Of a stretch of 13,419 nt of DNA, positions 1 to 6,184 are shown in pieces. The notes below the pieces were generated by a model. The model was given only the letters and a program-made list of their open reading frames with translations, did not search any database and was not told the origin of the DNA. The position numbers and the translations under genes were made by a program. Each line of letters begins with the position of its first letter. Within the stretch, counting starts at the first letter, position 1. This stretch comes from JBFWVD01 sp050246915 (GTDB lineage Bacteria > Actinomycetota > Acidimicrobiia > Acidimicrobiales > Ilumatobacteraceae), in the NCBI GenBank assembly GCA_050246915.1, contig JBFWVD010000111.1, positions 1 through 13,419 on the forward strand, written 5' to 3'.

Positions 1-44
1 GCCAGAGCAATCGCCGCGGCGGACGCAAGTTTCCGTTTCTTCAT
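1..44 (-). CDS. 5' end of a secreted or membrane protein (partial)
   Basis: Only the first 14 codons lie in the window; the gene runs leftward off the edge. Read on the minus strand from ATG at 44-42 they give MKKRKLASAAAIAL, a positively charged stretch followed by a small hydrophobic alanine-rich stretch, as in the n- and h-regions of a Sec signal peptide. A strong ribosome site GGAGG lies at 57-53, 8 nt before the ATG, which supports this start. The function cannot be told. The gene is divergent from the dehydratase gene, so the two share the 45-342 region. The stretch is very short, and the call rests on the RBS plus the signal-like sequence. Confidence 0.6.
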   Translation of the reverse strand, partial: MKKRKLASAAAIAL

Positions 45-265
45 GATGTGGTCCTCCATGACCGTTGTGGCGAGATTGCTCTTGGGTGAGCGCTCGTCCT
101 CTCTCGACACCAACTCATCGGAGGTGGCCAACGGCAGATGAGCGAAACAGCGGACTTTGGACAAGAGCGATCCGTTTGGCCTACTCAGCCCTCGAGCGCG
201 TGGCCACCAGGCGCGATAGGCCATACGCCTCATGTCGAGCGCTCCGCGGCCGACAGGACGTATCA

Positions 266-284
266 CTGATGACGGATGCATCAG
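266..284 (+). promoter_or_regulatory. small stem-loop in the dehydratase leader
   Basis: CTGATG at 266-271 pairs perfectly with CATCAG at 279-284 around a 7-nt loop. The stem is 6 bp, so it is only weakly supported on its own. It lies 29 nt upstream of the second, stronger hairpin. Confidence 0.25.
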
Positions 285-312
285 GTCAGCGCCATGGACC
301 GGCAGCACAACA

Positions 313-329
313 CAGGTGCGATGCACCTG
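313..329 (+). promoter_or_regulatory. stem-loop touching the dehydratase ribosome-binding region
   Basis: CAGGTGC at 313-319 and GCACCTG at 323-329 form a perfect 7-bp stem with a GAT triloop. The 3' arm ends on the first G of an upstream GGAG (329-332); the better-spaced GGAG (334-337, 5 nt before ATG 343) stays just outside. It could affect ribosome access or act as an mRNA structural element. No riboswitch or protein-binding family is recognisable. Confidence 0.35.
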
Positions 330-342
330 GAGTGGAGTTGAC

Positions 343-1326
343 ATGGACCTCGACGGCGCAACCATTCTCCTCACCGGGGGCACCGGATCGTTCGGCAACG
401 CCTTCGTGCGCCGCATCCTGTCCGATCATCCCGGCTGCACCGTTCGCGTCTATTCGCGTGATGAGCTGAAGCAATCGGAGATGGCTGAACGCTTCGGGAG
501 TAGATACGTCCGCTACTTCGTGGGCGACATCCGCAACCGGGCCCGTCTCACCCGCGGTGTGCAGGGTTGCGACTTCGTCGTGCACGCCGCCGCCATGAAG
601 CAGGTCGGTGCATGCGAGTACAACCCGTTCGAAGCGGTGAACACCAACATCCTCGGCAGCCAACACGTGGTGGACGCGTCCATCGATGCCGGCGTCGGCC
701 GGGTCATCGCGCTGTCCACCGACAAGGCCGTGTACCCCGCCAACCTCTACGGCGCCACCAAGTTGTGCGCCGAAAAGCTGTTCGTGCAGGGCAATGCCTA
801 CGCCGGTTCACGCAACACGAAACTGGCCTGTGTGCGCTACGGCAATGTCGTGGGCTCGCGCGGTTCGGTCATCCCGGTGTTCCGTCGTCAGCGCGACACC
901 GTGGGTCGGCTCACCATCACCGATGAACGCATGACGCGCTTTTGGATCACGCTCGACGCCGCTGTGGATCTCGTGTTCCACGCCATGGAGGTCGCGGTGG
1001 GCGGTGAAGTGTTCATCCCCAAGATCCCATCGACCAAGATCACCGATGTGGCTGAAGCCGTTGCGCCCGGTATGCCCTATGACGTGGTCGGCATCCGTCC
1101 CGGCGAGAAACTGCACGAGTCACTGCTCACCGCCGAGGAAGCCCGCCACACCATCGACACCGGTTCCAACTACGTACTGCTCCCCGAGCACGACATGTGG
1201 AGCGACCGATTGGACCAGATCGAGGGCAAGCCAGTCGACGAGAGCTTCACCTACGCCAGCAACACCAACGACAGTTGGATGTCGATCGACGATCTCCGCA
1301 CCCACATCGAGGCCCTCGACAAGTGA
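343..1326 (+). CDS. pseB: UDP-GlcNAc 4,6-dehydratase (inverting), PseB/FlaA1 type
   Basis: Predicted cytosolic NAD(P)-dependent extended SDR of 327 aa, the usual PseB length. It would convert UDP-GlcNAc to UDP-2-acetamido-2,6-dideoxy-beta-L-arabino-hexos-4-ulose, the first step of pseudaminic acid synthesis. Seen: nucleotide-binding GGTGSFG (residues 12-18), YSRDELKQSEM (37-47), AAMKQVGACEYNP (83-95), STDKA (125-129) and YGATK (136-140). D127, K128 and Y136 match the catalytic Asp-Lys-Tyr described for PseB/FlaA1, and K140 is the SDR lysine. The C-terminal KITD and IRPGEKLHE (251-259) are also typical. I chose ATG 343 because homology begins there and GGAG sits 5 nt upstream; an in-frame ATG at 232 would add 37 residues unlike the family. 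The stop overlaps the next gene's start by 4 nt. The same enzyme type also opens L-FucNAc and L-QuiNAc routes, so the end product depends on the neighbours. Confidence 0.9.
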   Translation: MDLDGATILLTGGTGSFGNAFVRRILSDHPGCTVRVYSRDELKQSEMAERFGSRYVRYFVGDIRNRARLTRGVQGCDFVVHAAAMKQVGACEYNPFEAVNTNILGSQHVVDASIDAGVGRVIALSTDKAVYPANLYGATKLCAEKLFVQGNAYAGSRNTKLACVRYGNVVGSRGSVIPVFRRQRDTVGRLTITDERMTRFWITLDAAVDLVFHAMEVAVGGEVFIPKIPSTKITDVAEAVAPGMPYDVVGIRPGEKLHESLLTAEEARHTIDTGSNYVLLPEHDMWSDRLDQIEGKPVDESFTYASNTNDSWMSIDDLRTHIEALDK

Positions 1327-2168
1327 GCGAACAGCACAAGTGGACCCCGGAAGGAGCGACACCGGATCGAGCGACATCGGATCGAGCGACATCGGATCGA
1401 GCGACCGTTGTCATCGTCCAAGCACGACTGGGTTCCACTCGCCTGCCGGCCAAGGTGCTCGCCGATCTCGAAGGCCGTGCGGTCCTGGCGCGCGTGCTCG
1501 ATCGCGCGTCACGCTCGACGTCGGTCGATCGTGTTGTGGTGGCGACCACGTGGCTCGACGAAGACGACGCCATCGAAGCGTGGTGCCACGAACACGGCTG
1601 GGAGGTACACCGCGGGCATCCGAGCGACCTGCTCGATCGCTATCTCCAGACCGCCCGCCGCTGGAACGCCACACACGTCGTGCGGATCACGTCCGACTGC
1701 CCGATGGTCGACCCCGATGTCGTCGACCACATCGTCGGGGTCCTGCATCGAGATCCCTCGCTCGACTACTGCAGCAACACCCTCGAACCCCGCACGTTCC
1801 CACGGGGCATCGACGTCGAAGCGTTCACGATGGAAGCGCTCGAGCGCTCGAACATCGCCGATCGCGATCCGGGGACACGTGAGCACGTCACCCCGCACAT
1901 GAAGTCAGCCGATGGGTTCAACCGACTCGGGGTGTTCCACTCGGTCGATCTCTCCCCCATCCGTTGGACCGTGGACACGCCCGAGGACCTCGACGTGTTG
2001 CGCCGGATCTTCCGGGCCTTCGACGGCGACGACACATTCAGCTGGACGGACGCACTGGATGTGTGGGACCGGCACCCCGAATGGAACGCCATCAACCGTC
2101 ATATCGAGCAGAAGCCCGTGATACGTCTGCTCGATGATGACGGGCAGCCGATCAGCCCCGTCGGCTGA
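1323..2168 (+). CDS. SpsF-type cytidylyltransferase, probable CMP-nonulosonate synthetase
   Basis: 281 aa, similar to the SpsF/CMP-KDO-synthetase-like family (CTP_transf_3). It probably activates a nonulosonic acid with CTP to the CMP-sugar; this role is inferred from the adjacent dehydratase and the NeuB-type synthase. Seen: nucleotide-binding QARLGSTRLPAKVL (33-46), SDCP (124-127) with a likely metal-binding D125, PRGIDVEAF (160-168), and DTPEDL (218-223). The catalytic domain begins near residue 28. Before it lies an extra N-terminal segment with three near-copies of the pentapeptide ATSDR, encoded by a 15-bp tandem repeat. The GTG start at 1323 forms a GTGA overlap with the dehydratase stop, and GAGG lies 10 nt upstream. 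No in-frame ATG, GTG or TTG exists between the repeat and the domain, so the repeat must be translated. The 3' end overlaps the opposing glycosyltransferase gene by 17 bp. A different nucleotidyltransferase specificity remains possible. Confidence 0.8.
   Translation: MSEQHKWTPEGATPDRATSDRATSDRATVVIVQARLGSTRLPAKVLADLEGRAVLARVLDRASRSTSVDRVVVATTWLDEDDAIEAWCHEHGWEVHRGHPSDLLDRYLQTARRWNATHVVRITSDCPMVDPDVVDHIVGVLHRDPSLDYCSNTLEPRTFPRGIDVEAFTMEALERSNIADRDPGTREHVTPHMKSADGFNRLGVFHSVDLSPIRWTVDTPEDLDVLRRIFRAFDGDDTFSWTDALDVWDRHPEWNAINRHIEQKPVIRLLDDDGQPISPVG
1354..1405 (+). repeat. 15-bp in-frame tandem repeat, about 3.5 copies
   Basis: Units at 1354-1368, 1369-1383 and 1384-1398 read GAGCGACAYCGGATC; copies 2 and 3 are identical and copy 1 differs by one base. 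A partial GAGCGAC follows at 1399-1405. The unit length is a multiple of three, so copy-number change would add or remove five residues without breaking the frame. It encodes the ATxDR repeats in the N-terminal tail of the SpsF-like protein. Confidence 0.9.
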
Positions 2169-2170
2169 TC
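2150..2170. terminator. bidirectional hairpin containing both convergent stop codons
   Basis: GATCAGCC at 2150-2157 and GGCTGATC at 2163-2170 form a perfect 8-bp stem with a 5-nt loop. The stop codon of the rightward SpsF-like gene (TGA 2166-2168) and that of the leftward glycosyltransferase gene (TGA 2154-2152) lie in mirrored positions in the two arms. There is no T-tract on either side, so it would be a U-less terminator of the kind proposed for actinobacteria, or an RNA 3'-end protector. The structure is seen; the terminator function is inferred. Confidence 0.5.
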
Positions 2171-3300
2171 TCACCCGCGCCCGTCGAACCCAAGGCGCGT
2201 TCGTACGCGGCGATGATCTGACGCTGGTTGCGCTTCCAATCGGCCCGGCGTTCAGCGACCTCACGGCAAAACGTCCCCATCTGCTCGAGCTGGTCTCGCT
2301 CGGCGACGGCCAAAGCCAACGCCGAAGCCAACGACGCGTCATCGCCCGCCGCGAACACCCAACCGTTGATGCCGGGTGCTACCCACTCGAGGTTCGACCG
2401 GATTGCTGTCACGATCGACGGACGACCAACCGCCAGGGCCTGCAACAGCGAGATCGCGCTCCCATCGCTGTACGAGGTCGACAGGTGCACATCGTGATCG
2501 CTGAGTAACCCGGCGATGTCCGGCTCGGGCAACCGACCGACGAAGGTCACGACGTCGACCACCCCCAACTCGTCGGCGAGAGCCTCGAGCGAGCCACGGA
2601 GGCTGCCATCACCGGCGATCGTCAGCGTGATGTCAACTCCAGTTGACCGGCACCGGGCGACGGCCCGAATCGCGACATCGACACCGTAGATCGGCTCGAG
2701 CGAGCGCAGCGACACCACTCGCAACGGTCCGTTCTCCGACCGGGTCGGGGATCGATCGAACGCGTCGAGGTCCACACCCCACGGGAAGGTGACGAGCTTC
2801 GACTCAGCCGCGCCAAGGGCGACCGCCGCTTCGCCCACCGCGGCGCAGTCGACGATGACGGATCCGCTCTGCTGCAGGGCCACGCGGCCGCGACTGCGAT
2901 CGGGCTCCTCACGAGCGTGTTCGAGCAGATCCGATCCCCACGACATCGTCACCAGGGCCGAGGCACCAGCGGTGGCGGCCACCCAGCCAACCGTCGGAAC
3001 CGGTCCGGCATGAACGACGTCGGGGCGCAGCGAATCGATCAACTCCCGCAGCGGTGCGACGTAGGAGTCGAGTGCATCCGCGCGCATGTGCCCTGTTGTG
3101 CCGAGCCACTCGATCGAGCGAACACCATCGGGAACCGGGCGTTGTTCCTGGCTCGATCCGTTGCCATCGAACCGCACATAGGCCACATCCCATCCAGCAT
3201 CGACTATGGCCTCGAGGAACCGCCGATCGTGCGTCGTGTAGCCCGCCGACGCATACAGCACCAGCGGCCGGCGATCGTACGTCAGAAGCTCCGGTGTCAT
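2152..3300 (-). CDS. GT4-like glycosyltransferase
   Basis: 382 aa with GT-B architecture, predicted cytosolic or membrane-associated. Seen: an N-terminal acceptor-type Rossmann half (LVLYASAGYTTHDRRF, 13-28; LRPDVVHAGP, 91-100), the linker FPWGVDLDAF (172-181), and a C-terminal nucleotide-sugar half with LRSLEPIYGVDVAIRA (198-213), AGDGSLR (229-235) and a DG-S-ISLLQALAVG segment (279-292). The usual EX7E motif reads D279-x7-Q287 here, unlike standard GT4 enzymes. ATG 3300-3298 is preferred because AGAGG lies 5 nt upstream and homology starts there; the frame stays open further upstream only as a shadow of the synthase gene. It is third in the leftward operon, 26 nt after the synthase stop. 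It may transfer the nonulosonic acid or another sugar to the acceptor; donor and acceptor are unknown. Confidence 0.82.
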   Translation of the reverse strand: MTPELLTYDRRPLVLYASAGYTTHDRRFLEAIVDAGWDVAYVRFDGNGSSQEQRPVPDGVRSIEWLGTTGHMRADALDSYVAPLRELIDSLRPDVVHAGPVPTVGWVAATAGASALVTMSWGSDLLEHAREEPDRSRGRVALQQSGSVIVDCAAVGEAAVALGAAESKLVTFPWGVDLDAFDRSPTRSENGPLRVVSLRSLEPIYGVDVAIRAVARCRSTGVDITLTIAGDGSLRGSLEALADELGVVDVVTFVGRLPEPDIAGLLSDHDVHLSTSYSDGSAISLLQALAVGRPSIVTAIRSNLEWVAPGINGWVFAAGDDASLASALALAVAERDQLEQMGTFCREVAERRADWKRNQRQIIAAYERALGSTGAGEISRRG

Positions 3301-3326
3301 GAAGTCCTCTGACGTCGGATCGGCGC

Positions 3327-4394
3327 TCAACGATCCAGATCCGACCAACGGATCTCCTCGCCTGGTTCCAAGGCTCGCCGCGTGCGGGTGCCCGGCACAT
3401 TGGTCACCTCGTCTGGTGTGATCGCCCCAGGCGTGGCCGGCCGCAACACATCGAGCATCTCGCGGGTGATCGTCGACCCAGCATCGATGGCAACGGCGGC
3501 GCGTACACACCGTCGTTGCACGACCGCGGTGTCGATCTCGTTGTCGGCGATGAACTTGCGGGCGGAGCCCAGAGCACGTTCGAGATGCCGCACCTCGTCG
3601 ACCATGTCTCGCCACGCCGCCGGTTCGAGCGCGAACTTGTGGTCGGGCCCCGGGCGCGCGTTGTCGTCGGTGAAGTGGCGTTCGATGACACGGGCGCCGA
3701 GCGCCACCGCTCCGAGCACGGCGGCCGGGCCGTGCGTGTGATCGGAGAGGCCGAGGACGAGATCGGGCCACAACAACGCGTACGTCTTGAGCACGTTCAG
3801 ATGCAGATGATCGAAGTTGCTCTCGTTGGCGGTGTAGTTGGTGTTGCACTGCAACAACACCACATCGCTGGTTCGCGCCAGCACCGTCTCGACGGCACGC
3901 TCCACCTCGCCCATCGTCGCGGCCCCAGAGGCGAGGATCACCGGCTTGCCCTTCGCCGCGATGTAGTCGAGTTGCTCGAGCCAATCGATGTCGCCGGAGC
4001 CGACCTTGAACGCGGGGACCAGCGGATCGAGGAGATCGACCGCGTCGGTGTCGTAGGGCGATGAGAAGAAGGTGATGCCGCATTCATCGCACTTGTCCTT
4101 CAACTGAGCCGCCCAGTCGTCGGGAACAGATGCTTTGCGGTACACCTCGCCGACGCTCTCGGTCCAGCTCGCCTGATGGCTGAGCTGCCCGCCCAATCGA
4201 TCGAAGCCGTAGTCCGAGACGATCTGCGCGGCGTGGAAGTTCTGGAACTTGGCAGCGTCGGCACCGGCCTGGGCCGCCAGTTCGATAAGGCGATGCGCCC
4301 GCTCCAACGAGCCGTCATGGTTCGCCGCGATGTCAGCGATGAAGTAGGTGGGTTCGCTCAGGCCGATCGCTCGGCCATCGATGTGGATGGTCAC
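3327..4394 (-). CDS. NeuB/PseI/SpsE-family nonulosonic acid synthase
   Basis: 355 aa, the normal family length. It would condense phosphoenolpyruvate with a 6-carbon 2-acetamido sugar to give a 9-carbon nonulosonic acid. Seen: a TIM-barrel NeuB domain (about 20-265) with IAANHDG (22-28), KFQ (49-51), FKVGSGD (129-135), GLSDHT (215-220), ERHFT (238-242) and GPDHKFAL (249-256), then a C-terminal SAF/antifreeze-like domain (about 290-352) with LRPATPG (317-323). H219 and H240 sit where NeuB binds its metal, and R318 is in the SAF motif that reaches the substrate. The usual CTS/CTTxYP segment reads QCNTNYTA (182-189), a divergent subgroup mark. The GTG start at 4394 overlaps the upstream reductase stop (GTGA), with GGAG 7 nt upstream. 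Sialic, legionaminic or pseudaminic specificity cannot be assigned from motifs; the PseB-type dehydratase favours a pseudaminate-like product. Confidence 0.9.
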   Translation of the reverse strand: MTIHIDGRAIGLSEPTYFIADIAANHDGSLERAHRLIELAAQAGADAAKFQNFHAAQIVSDYGFDRLGGQLSHQASWTESVGEVYRKASVPDDWAAQLKDKCDECGITFFSSPYDTDAVDLLDPLVPAFKVGSGDIDWLEQLDYIAAKGKPVILASGAATMGEVERAVETVLARTSDVVLLQCNTNYTANESNFDHLHLNVLKTYALLWPDLVLGLSDHTHGPAAVLGAVALGARVIERHFTDDNARPGPDHKFALEPAAWRDMVDEVRHLERALGSARKFIADNEIDTAVVQRRCVRAAVAIDAGSTITREMLDVLRPATPGAITPDEVTNVPGTRTRRALEPGEEIRWSDLDR

Positions 4395-5347
4395 ACCAGT
4401 TCTCCTCGAGAAGCCCTCACCGCAGCGAGGTCGTTTCGGTATCCATGCTCTTCGCGCTCGCGCAGATCCACCAGCCCGGCGGCCAGGTGCGGAAGCGTGA
4501 TCCCCAACTGGGACAACCGCCGGGGCACGACATCGAGCGTGTTGGCGCGGGGTGCAGTGAGGCCAGCATCGGCGACACTGCGCCGGTCGATCAGATCGGC
4601 CGGGAGCCCGAACTCCCGAGCCACCAGGTGCGCGAATTCGAACTTCGAGATCAGCTCCGCACCGGTGAGGTGCACGATCCCCGTGACCTCCCGTTCGAGC
4701 AACTCGACCAGCACCTCGAAGAACTGCCGAGGCGTCACGGGTCGGAATCGGACGTCGTCGAACGCGGGAGTCCGATCGAGTCGCCGCAGCCGATCGACGA
4801 AGAACTCCAGCAAGCTGCGATCACCGACCGCACTCCAACCCACGAGATTGGTGCGTAGCACCAGCGCTCCGGCGGCAGTGGCCCGCTCCTCGCCACCGAC
4901 CTTGCTCCTGCCGTACTCGTTGAGGGGGCGCACGGCGCTGTCCTCGTCGTACGGACCGGCCTGCCCGTCGAAGACGGCATCAGTGGAGACGTGCACGAGA
5001 CGCGATCCCCGCCGGCGGCACGCGTCAGCGAGCCAACCGACCAACTCGTCGTTGACCCGATGGGCCAGGCCGGGCTCGCGCTCGCAGGCATCGACGTTGG
5101 CAAGGGCCGCACAATTCACCACGACATCGGGCCCGATCGCGTCGAGGAGACGCTCGATCGACGCCGGCCCGTCGAGATCGTCGGTGACGAGATGATGATG
5201 CGCGAGGCCGCGGGGGCGGTCGGTCGCGGCCGGCATCGTTCGCACTTGCCCCGTCACGTCGAACACTCGGGCCGACTCGTACAGCAGGTTGCTCCCCAGG
5301 AAGCCACGAGCGCCGAGGATCAGCATCGAGTGTCGTTCGTTCACCAT
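4391..5347 (-). CDS. RmlD-like NAD(P)-dependent sugar reductase (SDR)
   Basis: 318 aa extended SDR of the dTDP-4-dehydrorhamnose reductase family. Such enzymes reduce a 4-keto group of a nucleotide-activated deoxysugar in the cytosol. Seen: MLILGARGFLGS (8-19) with the GxxGxxG nucleotide site, CAALANVDACE (79-89), STDAVFDG (121-128), catalytic YGRSK (Y145, K149), and the RmlD-like tail with LTGAELISKFEFA (227-239). ATG 5347 is chosen because GAGG lies 5 nt upstream. TTG 5368 would add 7 residues, and an internal ATG at 5326 (M8) has no clear RBS. It is the first gene of the leftward operon and is coupled to the synthase by a 4-nt overlap. No other dTDP-rhamnose genes are present. The reductase may act on the 4-keto product of the PseB-type dehydratase, as RmlD-like reductases do in L-QuiNAc-type pathways, but the substrate is inferred. 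Confidence 0.83.
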   Translation of the reverse strand: MVNERHSMLILGARGFLGSNLLYESARVFDVTGQVRTMPAATDRPRGLAHHHLVTDDLDGPASIERLLDAIGPDVVVNCAALANVDACEREPGLAHRVNDELVGWLADACRRRGSRLVHVSTDAVFDGQAGPYDEDSAVRPLNEYGRSKVGGEERATAAGALVLRTNLVGWSAVGDRSLLEFFVDRLRRLDRTPAFDDVRFRPVTPRQFFEVLVELLEREVTGIVHLTGAELISKFEFAHLVAREFGLPADLIDRRSVADAGLTAPRANTLDVVPRRLSQLGITLPHLAAGLVDLREREEHGYRNDLAAVRASRGELV

Positions 5348-5413
5348 CGACCCCTCATCTCCGGCCAACTGCCACCGACCGGTCTTGTGGTGACGCTAGC
5401 GAGGCGCCGCCCA

Positions 5414-5455
5414 GCCAACGTGCTCTGCTGATCGGCCGGGCATCGCTACGTTGGC
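5414..5455. promoter_or_regulatory. inverted repeat in the divergent promoter region
   Basis: Within the 150-bp gap between the leftward reductase operon and the rightward methylase operon, GCCAACGT (5414-5421) and ACGTTGGC (5448-5455) are perfect inverted copies 26 nt apart. The right arm overlaps a TACGTT (5447-5452) that could be a rightward -10 box; TAGCGT on the minus strand (5398-5393) could be a leftward -10 box, with the left arm near its -35. No good TTGACA -35 is present. This would fit an operator coordinating both operons, but promoter positions are guesses. Confidence 0.3.
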
Positions 5456-5497
5456 AGTAGCGAACCCGGCTGAAGCCGACATGGCCAGGAGATCCAC

Positions 5498-6139
5498 ATG
5501 AACACCCCACGACCCGACACCGAGCAACTCGAGTTCTGGCGCGGCCAGTTCGGCGATGACTACATCGACCGCAACGCCGCCACGATGAGCACGATGCGGT
5601 CACGGATCGCCATGTGGGCAACGATCCTCGGCGCCACGGCCGGAGATCCGCCGCGGCAGATCCTCGAAGTCGGGTCCAACATCGGCAACAACTTGCGGGC
5701 GCTGCGGAGCCTCACCGACGCCGAGTTGTTCGCAGTGGAACCCAACGACCGGGCCCGCTCGATGTTGATCGACGACGGGATCGTGCCGGTGTCGAACGTC
5801 ATGGACGCCATGGCCGGCGACATCCCGCTCGCCGACGGTGCGGTGGATCTGGCGTTCACCAGTGGCGTGCTCATCCACATCCACCCCGATGACCTGCTCC
5901 AGGCCTGTTCGGAGATCCACCGGGTCTCTCGTCGCCTGATCGGATGTGTCGAGTACTTCGCCGCCAATCCCGAGACCATCACGTACCGAGGCAACGACAA
6001 CAAGCTGTTCAAGCGAGATTTCGGTTCGTTCTGGCTCGACAACTTCCCCGATCTGCGAGCCGTCGACTGCGGGTTCTTCTGGAACCGGCTGACCGGTCTC
6101 GACAACCTCACCTGGTGGCTGTTCGAGAAGACCGGCTGA
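5498..6139 (+). CDS. pseudaminic acid biosynthesis-associated methylase (TIGR03587-like)
   Basis: 213 aa SAM-dependent class I methyltransferase of the family found in pseudaminic acid gene clusters. It is thought to methylate the nonulosonic acid or its glycan; the exact target is unknown. Seen: the family N-terminus QLEFWRGQFGDDYIDRN (10-26), the SAM motif ILEVGSNIGNNL (55-66), an acidic residue after strand 2 (VEPND, 80-84), TSGVLIHIHPDDL (121-133), VEYFAANPETITYRG (151-165) with KLFKRDFG (169-176), and the C-terminal WWLFEKTG. AGGAG at 5487-5491, 6 nt before ATG 5498, fixes the start. It is the first gene of the rightward operon and lies 45 nt before the HisH-like gene. This family is a strong contextual marker that the locus makes a pseudaminate-type sugar. 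Confidence 0.88.
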   Translation: MNTPRPDTEQLEFWRGQFGDDYIDRNAATMSTMRSRIAMWATILGATAGDPPRQILEVGSNIGNNLRALRSLTDAELFAVEPNDRARSMLIDDGIVPVSNVMDAMAGDIPLADGAVDLAFTSGVLIHIHPDDLLQACSEIHRVSRRLIGCVEYFAANPETITYRGNDNKLFKRDFGSFWLDNFPDLRAVDCGFFWNRLTGLDNLTWWLFEKTG

Positions 6140-6184
6140 GTCCGTCCTCTCAACACCAACCCCGCGCTGCCGATCCTAGACAGC

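Larger units (their letters stand above)
45..342. promoter_or_regulatory. divergent intergenic leader before the dehydratase gene
   Basis: About 298 bp without a convincing gene, between the start of the leftward signal-peptide gene and the dehydratase ATG. A frame continues upstream of 343 but shows no family similarity there, so I treat it as non-coding. It holds two small stem-loops (266-284 and 313-329) and presumably promoters for both directions. A loose TTGGAC at 157-162 with TACTCA at 182-187 has a poor 19-nt spacing, so I do not call a specific promoter. The dehydratase mRNA may therefore have a long 5' leader. Confidence 0.45.

Noticed and set aside
157..187. Promoter TTGGAC ... TACTCA in the leader
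   Set aside because: The 19-nt spacing and incomplete -10 make it no better than chance.
65..469. Rightward 134-codon frame in the leader and across the dehydratase start
   Set aside because: Arg/Ser/Pro-rich composition without family motifs, and it runs in another frame over the well-supported dehydratase.
1354..1405. CRISPR array or mobile-element repeat
   Set aside because: Units are contiguous 15-bp copies without spacers, lie inside a coding frame, and no cas or transposase gene is nearby.
3301..4083. Upstream extension of the GT4 gene to a 643-codon protein
   Set aside because: The extension is only the out-of-frame shadow of the synthase gene; the RBS and homology place the start at 3300.
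4176..5195. Rightward 339-codon frame across the synthase and reductase genes
   Set aside because: Arg/Ser/Thr-rich shadow that spans two well-supported genes on the other strand.
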